Part shown: one piece after another, positions 18,801-29,263 of the stretch
How the letters are laid out: the number at the start of each line of letters is the position of its first letter
Position numbering within the stretch: the first letter of the stretch is position 1
NCBI RefSeq assembly: GCF_000744095.1
Contig: NZ_JQLI01000008.1
Coordinates: 1,612,001 to 1,676,000 of the forward strand
Source: Cupriavidus necator A5-1
GTDB taxonomy: Bacteria; Pseudomonadota; Gammaproteobacteria; Burkholderiales; Burkholderiaceae
Direction of reading: 5' to 3'
DNA: 64,000 nt
Program-made: the position numbers and the translations under genes
Notes under the pieces: generated by a model
Told to the model about the DNA's origin: nothing
Databases searched by the model: none
What the model saw: only the letters and a program-made list of their open reading frames with translations

Positions 18801-19910
18801 ATGGATGTCGACCTGCAGCGGGCCATACTGAACAACATCCCGGACCAGGCCTGGCTGAAGGACGTCGGCTCGCGCTACATTCTTGTCAACGACGCATTCA
18901 TGGCCGCATGCGGGCGGACCGAGGCCGAGATCCTGGGCCGCACGCCGGACCAGGTCTGGTCAGAGGAATGGGGACAGGTCTACCTGCGCACCGACAAGGC
19001 CGTGGTGGCCAGCGGTATCCGCCGGCGCTACGAGGAAAGCCGCCATGCCAGGGACGGGAGCCTGCGCTGGTTCGATACGATCAAGATGCCGGTTCGCGGC
19101 CGCGATGGCGAGGTCGTCGGTACGGTGGGCATTTCGCGGGATATCACTGACCGGAAGCGCTCCGAGCAGGCGCTGCTTGCCGAAGTGGAGAAGGGCGAGC
19201 GAACCAGGCAGGAGCTGCTGGCGTCGCGCGCGCAGCTGCGCGAGCTCTCCGCCTACCTGCAGTCGGTGCGCGAGGCCGAGCGCACCCGCATTTCACGCGA
19301 ACTGCACGATGAACTGGGCCAGTCGCTGACGGCGTTGCGCCTCGGGCTCAGTTTCATCGAGGCGCAGCAAGGCTCCGATGCCGACGAAGCGTGCCGCAAG
19401 CATGTGCAGATGCTCAAGGAGATCGCGGATTCGACGGTGGAGGCGGTGCAGCGCATCGCGGCGGACCTGCGGCCGCCGCTGCTGGATGAGCTGGGCCTGA
19501 ACGCGGCGATCGAGTGGCTGGCCGAATCGCTTTCAGAGCGCGAGCGTGGCGGCATTACCTGTGAGCTGGCGCTGCACCCCGTTGGCGAGATCAGCGCCGA
19601 GGTCAGCACCGCGGTGTTTCGCATCGCACAGGAAGCGCTGACCAATGCCTGCCGGCATGGCCGCGCCGATCGCGTGCTGGTTGAACTCAGCGACACCGGC
19701 GGCGTCCTGCGGCTGGTGGTCTCGGACAACGGGCGCGGCATCGATGCGTCGAAGACCGGGCACCGGCGCAGCCTGGGCCTGGTGGGCATGCGCGAGCGCG
19801 CGCTGATGCTGGGCGGCAAGCTCGCGGTGACCAGCGAGAAGGGCGGAGGCACGCGGGTCGAAGCGCAGATACCCAATACCGGCTGTTCCGGCAAGGGAGG
19901 AACCAGATGA
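18801..19910 (+). CDS. PAS-domain histidine kinase (NarX/DegS type, HisKA_3)
   Basis: This 369-residue cytoplasmic sensor has an N-terminal PAS domain (about residues 8-125, ILNNIPDQAWLKDVGSRYIL through VGISRDIT), a short coiled segment, and a HisKA_3 domain with the phospho-acceptor in RISRELHDELGQSL. The ATP-binding domain shows EALTNACRHG (N box), DNGRGID (G1) and GLVGMRERAL (G2). No membrane segment is visible, so it senses an internal signal. ATG 18801 sits behind AGGAGGAG; the longer frame from 18735 is unlikely. It overlaps the response regulator by four bases. Confidence 0.9.
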   Translation: MDVDLQRAILNNIPDQAWLKDVGSRYILVNDAFMAACGRTEAEILGRTPDQVWSEEWGQVYLRTDKAVVASGIRRRYEESRHARDGSLRWFDTIKMPVRGRDGEVVGTVGISRDITDRKRSEQALLAEVEKGERTRQELLASRAQLRELSAYLQSVREAERTRISRELHDELGQSLTALRLGLSFIEAQQGSDADEACRKHVQMLKEIADSTVEAVQRIAADLRPPLLDELGLNAAIEWLAESLSERERGGITCELALHPVGEISAEVSTAVFRIAQEALTNACRHGRADRVLVELSDTGGVLRLVVSDNGRGIDASKTGHRRSLGLVGMRERALMLGGKLAVTSEKGGGTRVEAQIPNTGCSGKGGTR

Positions 19911-20557
19911 TCCGCATCACGCTTGCCGACGACCACACCATCATCCGCGATGGGCTGAAGAAGATCATTTCCACCGTGCCGGACATGCAGGTGGTTGGCG
20001 AGGCAGCCGACGGCCACGAGCTGCTGTCGCTGCTGCGCCTGGACGTGCCTGACGTGCTGTTGCTGGATATGTCGATGCCGGGAAGGAGCGGCATCCTGCT
20101 GATCCAGCAGATCCGGGCCAGCCATCCCGCGCTGCCCATCCTGGTCCTGAGCATGTACCGCGAGTCGCAGTACGCCGTCCAGGCCATCCGCGCGGGCGCG
20201 GCCGGCTACCTGACCAAGAATGTCGAGTCGGACCAGCTGCTCGGCGCCATCCGCAAGGTGGCGCGGGGGGGCACCGTGGTCTCGCCCACGATCGCCGACC
20301 GGCTCGTCATGCAGGCCCGGCAGCCGGAGGCCGTGCTGCCACATGCACGGCTGACGGCGCGCGAGCTACAGGTGTTCCAGATGCTGGCCGAGGGGCAGGG
20401 CATCAATGAGATCGCGGTCGCGCTGTCACTCAGCGCCAAGACGGTGAGCACCCATAAGGCCAATATCCTGGGCAAGATGGATATCTCCTCGACAGCAGGG
20501 CTGGTGCATTACGCCATCCGTCACGGGCTGCTCGCCGAAGCTGGGGACGCTGCCTAG
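19907..20557 (+). CDS. NarL/FixJ-family response regulator
   Basis: The 216-residue regulator has an N-terminal receiver domain with the acidic pair in LADDHTIIRDG, the phospho-acceptor Asp in VLLLDMSMPG and the conserved Lys in GYLTKN. The C-terminal LuxR-type helix-turn-helix covers LTARELQVFQMLAEGQGINE through LGKMDI. Its ATG overlaps the kinase stop (ATGA), so the two are translated together. Candidate targets are the divergent ABC operon or the downstream amidohydrolase group; the sequence does not decide. Confidence 0.92.
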   Translation: MIRITLADDHTIIRDGLKKIISTVPDMQVVGEAADGHELLSLLRLDVPDVLLLDMSMPGRSGILLIQQIRASHPALPILVLSMYRESQYAVQAIRAGAAGYLTKNVESDQLLGAIRKVARGGTVVSPTIADRLVMQARQPEAVLPHARLTARELQVFQMLAEGQGINEIAVALSLSAKTVSTHKANILGKMDISSTAGLVHYAIRHGLLAEAGDAA

Positions 20558-20769
20558 TTTGTGCGGTGCGTCTAAGCGAATCCTTAGGTCCAATTCAGCC
20601 GATCCTGATGTAGGGCTGCCGCCCCGGCACCTACGCTTCAGATCACGAAGCCCCCGTTTCCGCCGCGCATGACCCCGCGGCAGGCCGTCCCCCAAAGCCG
20701 CTTCATTTGGGGGACAGCAGCGACACCGCATGGCTTCGTCCCGAAAAAAGAGACCTGAGGAGACAAGCC

Positions 20770-22038
20770 ATGCAACTGGATCTGCTGATCCGGGACGCCT
20801 GCGTCCGCGACGACGCACCCCTGACCGATATCGCCGTCCGCGACGGCCGCATTGCCGCGATGGAACCCGGCATCGACGCGCCGGCGCACGCAGTGATCGA
20901 GGCCGGCGGGCGCGCGGCCATCCCGGGGCTGGTCGAGCCCCACCTCCACCTGGACAAGGCCCTGCTGCACCGCCGGCTGCCGGCGCGCTTCGGCACGCTG
21001 GACGAGGCCATCCGCGTCACCGGCATCCTGAAGAGCAAGCAGCAGCGCCAGGACGTGCTGGACCGCTCCCGGCAGGTGCTGGACATGGCGGTCAGGCACG
21101 GCACCGTGGCCATCCGCGCCCACCCCGATGTCGACCTGATCCAGGGGCTGATCGGGGTGGAGACGCTGCTCGCGCTGAAGGCGGAGTACCAGGACCTGCT
21201 CGACTTGCAGATCGTGGCCTTCCCGCAAGAGGGCATCCTGAAGTCCCAGGGCACCCGCGAGCTGATGATGGCGGCCATGGACATGGGCGCCGACGTGGTG
21301 GGCGGCTGCCCGTACAACGAGCTGACCTGGGCCGACACCATGCGGCATATCGACATGGTCTTCGAGCTGGCGCAACGGTATGACGCGCCGGTCGACATGC
21401 ATGCCGACTTCGCCGACGACACCGGCGACCAGCGCTTTGCCGCGGTGTCGTACATCGCGCAAAAGACCATTGAGGCCGGCTACCAGGGACGCGTCTCGCT
21501 GGGCCATGTCACCAGCCTGGGCGCGCTCGACGCGGATCAGCTGCAGCCGCTGATCGGGCAGATACGCGAGGCCGGCATCAGCATCGTCACGCTGCCGGCC
21601 ACCGATCTCTATCTGGGCGGGCGCAAGGACGTGCAGAACCAGCGCCGCGGGCTCGCGCCGGTGAAGGCCCTGCACAGCGGCGGGGTCAACGTGGCGTATT
21701 CCTCGAACAACATCCGCAATGCGTTCACGCCGTTCGGCAAGGCAGACATGCTGCAGATCGGCAACATGCTCGCGCACGTGGCCCAGTTCGGCGTGCCGGA
21801 GCACCAGCTGGCGGTGCTCGACATGGGCACGCACAACGCGGCGCGCGCCATCGGGCTGCACGAGACCTATGGACTGGCAGTCGGCCGGCAGGCTGACCTG
21901 GTGATCCTCGACACCTTCAAGGTGGCCGATGCGCTGATCGATATCCCCCCGCGCCTGTGGGTGGTGAAGCGCGGAAAGATCACCGTAGTCACCCAGCATC
22001 GCTGTGAAATCCACCGGCACGGGTGCTGCGCGCACTGA
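20770..22038 (+). CDS. Cytosine deaminase-like amidohydrolase
   Basis: This 422-residue metal-dependent hydrolase belongs to the cytosine deaminase/AtzC branch of the amidohydrolase superfamily. The metal-binding HxH is in VEPHLHLDKALL, a second group is VDMHADFADD, and SLGHVTSLGAL supplies a later His; the C-terminal beta-sandwich returns with GRQADLVILDT. The reaction would be hydrolytic removal of an amine or ring opening of a cyclic amide. The start at ATG 20770 gives the family N-terminus MQLDLLIRDA. Next come DUF1097 and a gamma-glutamyltransferase-like amidase, so the group may break down an N-containing ring or amide. Confidence 0.85.
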   Translation: MQLDLLIRDACVRDDAPLTDIAVRDGRIAAMEPGIDAPAHAVIEAGGRAAIPGLVEPHLHLDKALLHRRLPARFGTLDEAIRVTGILKSKQQRQDVLDRSRQVLDMAVRHGTVAIRAHPDVDLIQGLIGVETLLALKAEYQDLLDLQIVAFPQEGILKSQGTRELMMAAMDMGADVVGGCPYNELTWADTMRHIDMVFELAQRYDAPVDMHADFADDTGDQRFAAVSYIAQKTIEAGYQGRVSLGHVTSLGALDADQLQPLIGQIREAGISIVTLPATDLYLGGRKDVQNQRRGLAPVKALHSGGVNVAYSSNNIRNAFTPFGKADMLQIGNMLAHVAQFGVPEHQLAVLDMGTHNAARAIGLHETYGLAVGRQADLVILDTFKVADALIDIPPRLWVVKRGKITVVTQHRCEIHRHGCCAH

Positions 22039-22067
22039 CGCCACGCCAGTCCAACAAGGAGACGATC

Positions 22068-22607
22068 ATGAGAAAACTGCCTGCCGAAGTCGTGGCTTCA
22101 CTGCTGGCCATCACCACGGTTCCCATTGCCGCGCACGCCTCGCACCTGCCGCCATGGGCCATTTTCATCAGTTGGGCCGCGACCTTTGCCATGGGCGGGC
22201 CGACGCCGAAGAACCTGAAGAAGATATGGCCGACCCTGCCCGTGGGCTCGCTTTTTGCCTTCGTGATCGTGCTCTGCTTCAGGCAGGCGGCCGAGCAGTT
22301 CTCGGGGCCCGCCCTGATCGTGGCGGAGATGGTGATCCTGTTCACGCTCAATGCCTCGATGATGTTCCTCGCGCGGGTGTTCGCCACGCTGCGCTTTATC
22401 CCCGGGATGTTTTTCGGCTTTGCCTCGTACTTTGCCACGCTGTTCGGCGGCTTTGGTCCCGTACCGGGCGATCCGGTCGTCGCGCTCGGCGCAGTCGTCG
22501 CCATGAACGCGCTGGGACCGGCATATGCGTGGATCAAGCAGCGCTATGCCGCCCCGGAAGCCGCTACCCGTCAGCCGTGGCAGGTGGAAGAGCGAGGCCT
22601 GAGCTGA
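22068..22607 (+). CDS. DUF1097 membrane protein
   Basis: A 179-residue, five-segment hydrophobic protein matching the DUF1097 family in length and layout (paired glycine-rich helices such as FGFASYFATLFGGFGP). AAGGAGA at 22056-22062 precedes ATG 22068. It lies 29 bases after the amidohydrolase and is probably cotranscribed, so a transport or channel role for the same pathway is plausible. The function of the family is not known. Confidence 0.7.
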   Translation: MRKLPAEVVASLLAITTVPIAAHASHLPPWAIFISWAATFAMGGPTPKNLKKIWPTLPVGSLFAFVIVLCFRQAAEQFSGPALIVAEMVILFTLNASMMFLARVFATLRFIPGMFFGFASYFATLFGGFGPVPGDPVVALGAVVAMNALGPAYAWIKQRYAAPEAATRQPWQVEERGLS

Positions 22608-22733
22608 CGTGTCCTGCCGGGCTTTCGCGCCAGCGGCGACACGGCCTCGGCACCACCATTGATTCGATATCACGGCAGCTGGCGCAGGGCGCCAATGCGC
22701 TGCCCGGCTGCCACGTTTCCGGGGGAAGAGGGT

Positions 22734-24440
22734 ATGGAATATCTGAGTGAAGTGGATCGCTGCGGCGCCGGCACATCGCGCCGGGCATTCCTGGCCGGCT
22801 CGGCCGCGCTGGCGGGCAGCACGGTGTTGCCTGCCGTCGCACACGAGGCGCCGCCAGCGGCGCGCGCGGGGGCATATTCGTCCGCGGGCATGGTCACGAG
22901 CCCGCATGAACTCGCCAGCCAGGCGGGGCTGGAAGTGCTGAAGGCCGGGGGCAACGCCATCGAGGCGGCGATTGCCATCGGCGCGGTACTGTGCGTGACG
23001 TATCCCCACTTTACCGGGCTGGGGGGCGATGCCTTCCTGGTGGTCAGCGATCGCGACGGCAGCGTGCGCACGTTTTCCGGCATCGGCCAGGCCGCGTCGC
23101 AGACCCCGGGCTATGCGGGCACCATACCGCTGCGGGGCCCCGGCGCGGCGCTCACTGCCGCAGCCACCGTTGCCATCTGGGACCAAGCCTTTGCCTTCAG
23201 CCGCAGTCACTGGGGCGGTACCCAGGCCTGGTCCGGCTTGCTGGCGCGGGCAACGGAGTACGCCGCCAACGGATTTCCCGTCACCCCTTCACAGTGCTTC
23301 TGGCAGGAGTTCCGCTCGGCGGACCTGGCCGGCTGGAACGGCTTCGGCCGGGTGTTCATGCCCGACGGACGCATGCCGAAGCCCGGCGAAATGTTCCGCC
23401 AGCCCGAGCTGGCCCGCACCCTGGACCGGGTCGCGACGCAGGGCGGGCGGGAGTTCTATGAGGGCGACGTGGCGGGGCGGCTCGCCGCCGGGTTGGCGAA
23501 GGCCGGCTCCCCGCTGCGCAGCGAAGACCTGGCGCGTTGCCAGGCGCGGGAAGAAGTGCCGCTGCGCGTCGCCTACCGCGGTGGCGAGCTGCTTGGCCTG
23601 CGTCCGCCCACGCAAGGCGTGACCACGCTGGAGATCATGGGGATCCTGGACCGCTTCGATCTGGCGGGCATCCCGGAAGGCAGCGCGGACTACTATCACC
23701 TGCTGGTCGAGGCGGTCAAGCTGGCGTTCCTGGATCGGAACCGCTACGTCGCCGATCCCGATTTTGTCGACGTGCCGCTGGAGCGTCTGCTGTCCAGGCA
23801 GCATCTCGATGCCCACGCGCGGCGTATCCGCATGGACCGGGCCATGCCGTGGCCGCATGTATTCAAGCCCGGCGACACAGTGTATATCGGCGCCGCCGAC
23901 AAGGACGGTCGCTGCGTGAGCATGCTCCAGACTGTCTATTTCGACTGGGGGAGCGGCCTCGTCGTCGGCGACACCGGCGTGCTCTGGCACAACCGCGGCG
24001 CCTCGTTCAGCCTCGACCCCGCGAGCCCCAACGTATTGCGGGCCGGCAAGCGCCCATTCCATACCCTCAACCCAGGCATCTACCTGAAGAACGGGCGCCC
24101 CAAACTGCTGTACGGCACGCAAGGTGCCGACGGCCAGCCGCAGACGCTGGCCGCGGTGCTCACCCGGATGATCGACTACGGCATGGATCCGTTGACGGCG
24201 CTGGGCCGGCCGCGCTTCCTGCTGGGCAAGACCTTCTCGGACAGCCGCGACAGCCTCAAGCTGGAACAGGATGCCGGCGTGCCGGTGTTCAGCGAACTGG
24301 CAGCGCGCGGACATCAGTTGAGTCCGATTCCTGCACAGAGCCAGCTTGCCGGCCATCCGGGCGCGATCCGGATCGATCCGGAGGGGCATCTCACCGGCGC
24401 GCACGACCCGCGCAGCGACGGGCGGGCGCTGGGACTGTAG
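22734..24440 (+). CDS. Gamma-glutamyltransferase-family hydrolase (Tat-exported)
   Basis: This 568-residue Ntn-hydrolase precursor belongs to the gamma-glutamyltranspeptidase superfamily, whose members self-cleave and use the new N-terminal Thr as nucleophile. The N-terminus has a twin-arginine signal (SRRAFLAG followed by a hydrophobic stretch and AHEA). GGNAIEAAIAI and FTGLGGDAF are family blocks. The likely processing site is the Thr in GDTVYIGAADKDG. The usual TTH motif is replaced by TVY, and the region resembles YwrD/HpxW-type amidohydrolases rather than classical glutathione-degrading enzymes. A periplasmic amidase working with the upstream amidohydrolase is plausible. ATG 22734 is behind GGGGGAAGAGG. 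Confidence 0.82.
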   Translation: MEYLSEVDRCGAGTSRRAFLAGSAALAGSTVLPAVAHEAPPAARAGAYSSAGMVTSPHELASQAGLEVLKAGGNAIEAAIAIGAVLCVTYPHFTGLGGDAFLVVSDRDGSVRTFSGIGQAASQTPGYAGTIPLRGPGAALTAAATVAIWDQAFAFSRSHWGGTQAWSGLLARATEYAANGFPVTPSQCFWQEFRSADLAGWNGFGRVFMPDGRMPKPGEMFRQPELARTLDRVATQGGREFYEGDVAGRLAAGLAKAGSPLRSEDLARCQAREEVPLRVAYRGGELLGLRPPTQGVTTLEIMGILDRFDLAGIPEGSADYYHLLVEAVKLAFLDRNRYVADPDFVDVPLERLLSRQHLDAHARRIRMDRAMPWPHVFKPGDTVYIGAADKDGRCVSMLQTVYFDWGSGLVVGDTGVLWHNRGASFSLDPASPNVLRAGKRPFHTLNPGIYLKNGRPKLLYGTQGADGQPQTLAAVLTRMIDYGMDPLTALGRPRFLLGKTFSDSRDSLKLEQDAGVPVFSELAARGHQLSPIPAQSQLAGHPGAIRIDPEGHLTGAHDPRSDGRALGL

Positions 24441-24494
24441 GGCGTTGCGCCCGCGCCTCGGAGGGCAAGCGCGATGGCTTCAGCGGGAGGACAC

Positions 24495-25333
24495 TCAGTC
24501 GATCAGCTTGCCCTCGGCATCGAAGAACGGATGCGCCGGCCCATGGTCCCCAATCGCGGCCGCATGCGTCACCAGCCCATGCTGCGGATGCCACCAGTGC
24601 AGCAGGTAGCCAGGCGGTTCCATGCGGAAACGCGACGGCGCTTGCGGATCGAGATCGAGCGCCACCTGATGCGCTGGCGCGGGCGCCGTCATGGCGATGG
24701 TGCCGCCGAAGCGCCGCGTGATATGCCGGTGCAGGTGGCCGCAGAGCACGCGCTCGACCTGCGCATGCTGCCGCACCACAGCCTCGAGCGCCGCCGCGTT
24801 TTCCAGGCCTTGCTCGTCCATATGCCCGATGCCCGTATAGAAGGGCGGATGGTGCAGCAGCAACAGCGTTGGCGTCGCCGGGGCCGCGGCGAGTGTCGCC
24901 TGCAGCCACGGCAGCGCCGCGGCATCGACGCGTCCGCCCGGCTTGCCGGGCACCGTGCAGTCGAAGCCCACGATGCGCAGCGGTCCTGCGTCGACGGCGT
25001 AGTGGACTGGCGCCTCGCCATCGCCATTGGCGAACAGGTAGTCATGGTCGGTAAAGACCGCACGCAGCGCGCTGCGGCTGTCGTGGTTGCCGGGCAACAG
25101 CCGGTAGGGCATCGGCAGCCGTTGCAGGATGCTGCGCAGGAAGCGGTATTCGGCTTCGGCGCCGAAGTCGACGAGGTCGCCGGTGATGACGACGATATCC
25201 GCGCATTGCGGCGCGGCCAGCAGCGTGTCGATCCAGCGGTGCAGCGCGCCAGCGGTATCGACCATGCGGTACGACAGCTTGCCACCGGCCTTGATGTGCA
25301 GGTCCGTGACGTGCGCGACGAGATAGGGTGCGG

Positions 25334-25337
<4 letters not shown>
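24495..25337 (-). CDS. Calcineurin-like metallophosphoesterase (CpdA-type)
   Basis: The 280-residue cytosolic protein has the binuclear metallophosphoesterase motifs in order: DLH (VTDLHIK), GDLVD (VITGDLVDFG), GNHD (LLPGNHDSRS), and later LLHHPPF and CGHLHRH. It resembles cyclic-AMP or glycerophosphodiester phosphodiesterases of the CpdA group. It is the last gene of a minus-strand operon with an ABC importer, overlapping the ATPase gene by four bases. That arrangement suggests it hydrolyses the imported compound, probably a phosphodiester; this is inference. Confidence 0.85.
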
Positions 25338-26384
<1,047 letters not shown>

Positions 26385-26392
<8 letters not shown>

Positions 26393-27269
26393 GGCGGGTC
26401 TCGGTGGAGGTGGCGGCCGGCGCAGTGGGGAGGGGCGCGGCGACAGCAGACGGCGCGTCGGCGCGGGCGTGTCGACGGGCGCGCGCGCCCATGGCGGTCA
26501 GCGCCTGCATCAGCACCAGCAGCGGAATGATCATGACGAAGAAGACGATGGTGTAGGCCGAGCCGATCTCCAGGCGCATCGACGCATAGCTGTCGGCCAG
26601 CCCGACCGGCAGCGTCTGCGTGGTCGGTGTGTGCAGCATCCAGGTCAGGTTGAACTCGCCGACCGACAGCGTGACCACCATCAGCGCGCCGGCCAGGATG
26701 CCCTGGCGGCAGTTGGGCAGGATCACGGTGAAGAAGCGCTGCATGCGGCCGGCGCCGAGGCTTGCAGCGGCTTCCTCGAGCGTGCGGATATCGATGGCCG
26801 ACAGGATCGCCAGCACGGCGCGCACCATGAAGGGCAGCGTGAACAGTACGTGGCCGATCAGGATGAAGACCCAGCTCGTGCGCAGCGCCTGCCACTGGCC
26901 GTAGAGCAGGATCAGGCCGAGCGCGGTAGCCAGGCCGGGGATGGCCACAGGCAGCATCAGCAGTTCCTCGATCAGGCGCGTCACGCGGTTGCGGCGCAGC
27001 GCCATGTAGTAGGCGGCGGGCACGCCGAGCACCAGCGTGCAGGCGAGGCACGCCAGAGCGATGCCCAGCGAGAGGAAGATGGTGTTGCGATAGAGCGACC
27101 AGACTTCCTCGATCCAGCGCGTGGTCAGTCCGCTGGCCAGGCCGACGAAGATATTGTTGGTGAAACCGGCGAGCACGGACAGCACGACCGGCACGATCAT
27201 GAACAGGCAGACGGCCAGCGTGAGCGCGAGCTGCAGCCAGTAGCGAAAGCGAGGGCGAACGGGAAACAT
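26385..27269 (-). CDS. ABC importer permease, second subunit
   Basis: A 294-residue inner-membrane permease with about six hydrophobic segments and the ATPase-docking loop EEAAASLGAGRMQRFFTVILP. The coding strand carries TAGGAGA before ATG 27269, which supports this start over an upstream frame. With the preceding permease it forms the heterodimeric channel of a PotB/PotC- or PhnU/PhnV-like importer. Confidence 0.88.
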
Positions 27270-27279
27270 CGTCGGTCTC

Positions 27280-28098
27280 CTACGCGGTGGCGGCGACGGC
27301 ATCGCCGGAGAACCAGCGCGCGACGGCCAGCAGCGCCCACGTCACCGAGCCCAGCAGGATCGAGAGCGCGGCGGCCATGCCGAAGTTGGCGTAGTTGGTG
27401 AATTCGTTGTAGATCGTCAGCGGCAGCACATCAAGCTGCGTCGCCAGCGTGAACGCGGTGCCGAAGGCACCCATGCTGGTCGCAAAGCAGATCGCGCCGC
27501 TGGACAGCAGCGCCGGCATCAGCGCGGGCAGCATCACGTCGCGCACCACGCGCCACGGGCTCGCACCGAGCGAGCGGGCGGCTTCCTCGAGCGAGGTGTC
27601 GAGCTTCTCGACCGCGGCCATCACCGTCAGGATCACGCGCGGAATCGAGAAGTACAGGTAGCCCACAAAAAGACCGGCCAAGCCGTAGGCAAAGGTCCAG
27701 CGCTCGCCCGCGAGCCAGTCGCCGAGCATCGCGGACAGGCCGTTGCGACCGCCGAGCATGATGACCATGAAGCCGATCACCACGCCCGGGAACGCGAGCG
27801 GGAACGTCAGCACCGCGACCAGTGCGGACTTGCCCGGCACGGCGTTGCGCTGCAGGAAGGTGCCGGCGATCCCGGCGATGACGAGCGTCGCCAGCGTGAC
27901 GGCGCCGGACAGCAGCACCGTGACCATCAGACTGTGCAGGTAGCGCGGGCTCGTCAGCACGGTCCAGTACACGCCGGCGCCCTGCGGACCGTCGACGCTG
28001 ACCGCGAGGAGCCGCGCCATCGGCAGGCAGAAAAACGCGAGGAAGACGACCAGCGCGGGCAGCGCGAAGCCGAACAGGAGAAGATTTCGCTTTGTCAT
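27280..28098 (-). CDS. ABC importer permease, first subunit
   Basis: A 272-residue permease with six hydrophobic segments and the docking loop EEAARSLGASPWRVVRDVMLP. The ATG at 28098 gives MTKRNLLLFGFALP, a normal N-in first helix. It is separated from the binding-protein gene by about 80 bases that contain a perfect hairpin (28123-28142), and its stop lies about 10 bases before the next permease start. Confidence 0.88.
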   Translation of the reverse strand: MTKRNLLLFGFALPALVVFLAFFCLPMARLLAVSVDGPQGAGVYWTVLTSPRYLHSLMVTVLLSGAVTLATLVIAGIAGTFLQRNAVPGKSALVAVLTFPLAFPGVVIGFMVIMLGGRNGLSAMLGDWLAGERWTFAYGLAGLFVGYLYFSIPRVILTVMAAVEKLDTSLEEAARSLGASPWRVVRDVMLPALMPALLSSGAICFATSMGAFGTAFTLATQLDVLPLTIYNEFTNYANFGMAAALSILLGSVTWALLAVARWFSGDAVAATA

Positions 28099-28122
28099 GG
28101 CAGGGACCGTGCGGTGGCGTGC

Positions 28123-28142
28123 GTCCCCGCATCGGCGGGGAC
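28123..28142. repeat. Intercistronic perfect hairpin in the ABC operon
   Basis: GTCCCCGC, an ATCG loop and GCGGGGAC form an 8-bp perfect stem between the binding-protein and permease genes. No U-run follows, so it is more likely an RNA-stabilising or attenuating element that keeps binding-protein mRNA higher than permease mRNA, or a mobile REP-like unit. Confidence 0.6.
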
Positions 28143-28177
28143 ACAAGGGGACCGGCGGGCTGGCGCCGGCGGCGGCT

Positions 28178-29200
28178 TCAGCGGACTTCCTTCAGGTATT
28201 GCTCGCTGAAGGCCTTCTGGACCTCGGCCATGCGCGAGAAGTCGACGGGTTTGGCGCGCGCATACTCGGCAGCCGGCAGGAAGCGCGCCTGCACCTCCTT
28301 CGAGATGCCGGCGCTGCGCACCGGCCGCAGGTAGGCATTGGCCCACAGCGCCTGGCCGGCGTCGGACAGCACGAAGTCGAGCACCTTGCGGCCCTCGGCC
28401 TCGTGCGGTGCCTTGTTGACCAGGCTCATTACGTAGGGCACCACGACCGTGCCTTCCTTCGGGATCACGAAGGCCACGTTGGCGTGGTCCTTGTAGCGGG
28501 CGCGGTACGCGTTGAAGTCGTAGTCGAGCAGGATGGGGATTTCGCCGGACAGCACGCGTGCGTACGCGGTCTGCTTCGGCACGATCGGCTGGTTCTTCTG
28601 CAGGTCCTTGAAGTACTTGAAGGCCGGGCCGAAGTTATCCAGCGAGCCGCCCAGCGCCTGGTTGATGGCGACGGCGCCGACGTAGCCGACGAACGCGCTG
28701 GCGGGATCCAGGTAGCCGATCAGGCCCTTGTACTCAGGCTTCTGCAGGTCGGCCCAGGACTGTGGCATGGGTTTGCCGCGCAGCGCGTCCACATTGACCA
28801 TGAAGCCGAGCGTGCCGGAGTGGATCGCAAACCAGTTGCCCTGCGGGTCCTTCAGGCCGTCGGGGATCTCGTTCCAGTGCGCCGGCTTGTACGCGGCGGT
28901 CACGCCGTCCTTCTTTGCCTGGATGCCGAAGGTCACGCCGTAGTAGACCACGTCTGCCACGGGGCTCGCCTTCTCCGCCACGAGTTGCGCGAGCGACTGG
29001 CCTGAGTTCTTGTTGTCCAGCGGCACGGTGACGCCGGTCTTGTCCTTGATGGCGCGGATCTGCGTGGCCCAGTCGGCCCACTCGGGCGGGCAGTTGTAGC
29101 AGATCGCGGTCTGCGCGAAGGCGCCGTGGCTGAACGCGGCCGCGGCGAGCATCAGGGTGAGCCGGCGCAGCGGACGGCGCCAGGACGAAAACGGTTGCAT
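28178..29200 (-). CDS. ABC importer periplasmic binding protein
   Basis: The 340-residue product has a signal peptide (about 30 residues; RRLTLMLAAAAFSHGAFAQ) followed by a spermidine/iron-type binding fold. Useful pieces are PVADVVYYGVTFGIQAKKDG, PQSWADLQKPEYKGLIGYLD and LDYDFNAYRARY. It heads the structural part of the operon, 63 bases after the LacI gene. The mature N-terminus has an unusual CYNCPPEW pair of cysteines. The ligand is unknown; the phosphoesterase at the operon end favours an organophosphate. Confidence 0.87.
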   Translation of the reverse strand: MQPFSSWRRPLRRLTLMLAAAAFSHGAFAQTAICYNCPPEWADWATQIRAIKDKTGVTVPLDNKNSGQSLAQLVAEKASPVADVVYYGVTFGIQAKKDGVTAAYKPAHWNEIPDGLKDPQGNWFAIHSGTLGFMVNVDALRGKPMPQSWADLQKPEYKGLIGYLDPASAFVGYVGAVAINQALGGSLDNFGPAFKYFKDLQKNQPIVPKQTAYARVLSGEIPILLDYDFNAYRARYKDHANVAFVIPKEGTVVVPYVMSLVNKAPHEAEGRKVLDFVLSDAGQALWANAYLRPVRSAGISKEVQARFLPAAEYARAKPVDFSRMAEVQKAFSEQYLKEVR

Positions 29201-29263
29201 GAGAGGCTCCTTGGTTGGCAACGGTCGGTGGAAAGACATCAGGCCACAATGAACGGAACATGC

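Noticed and set aside
20638-22044. 468-codon minus-strand frame opposite the amidohydrolase
   Set aside because: It is a complement of a protein with intact metal-binding motifs and shows no own family features.
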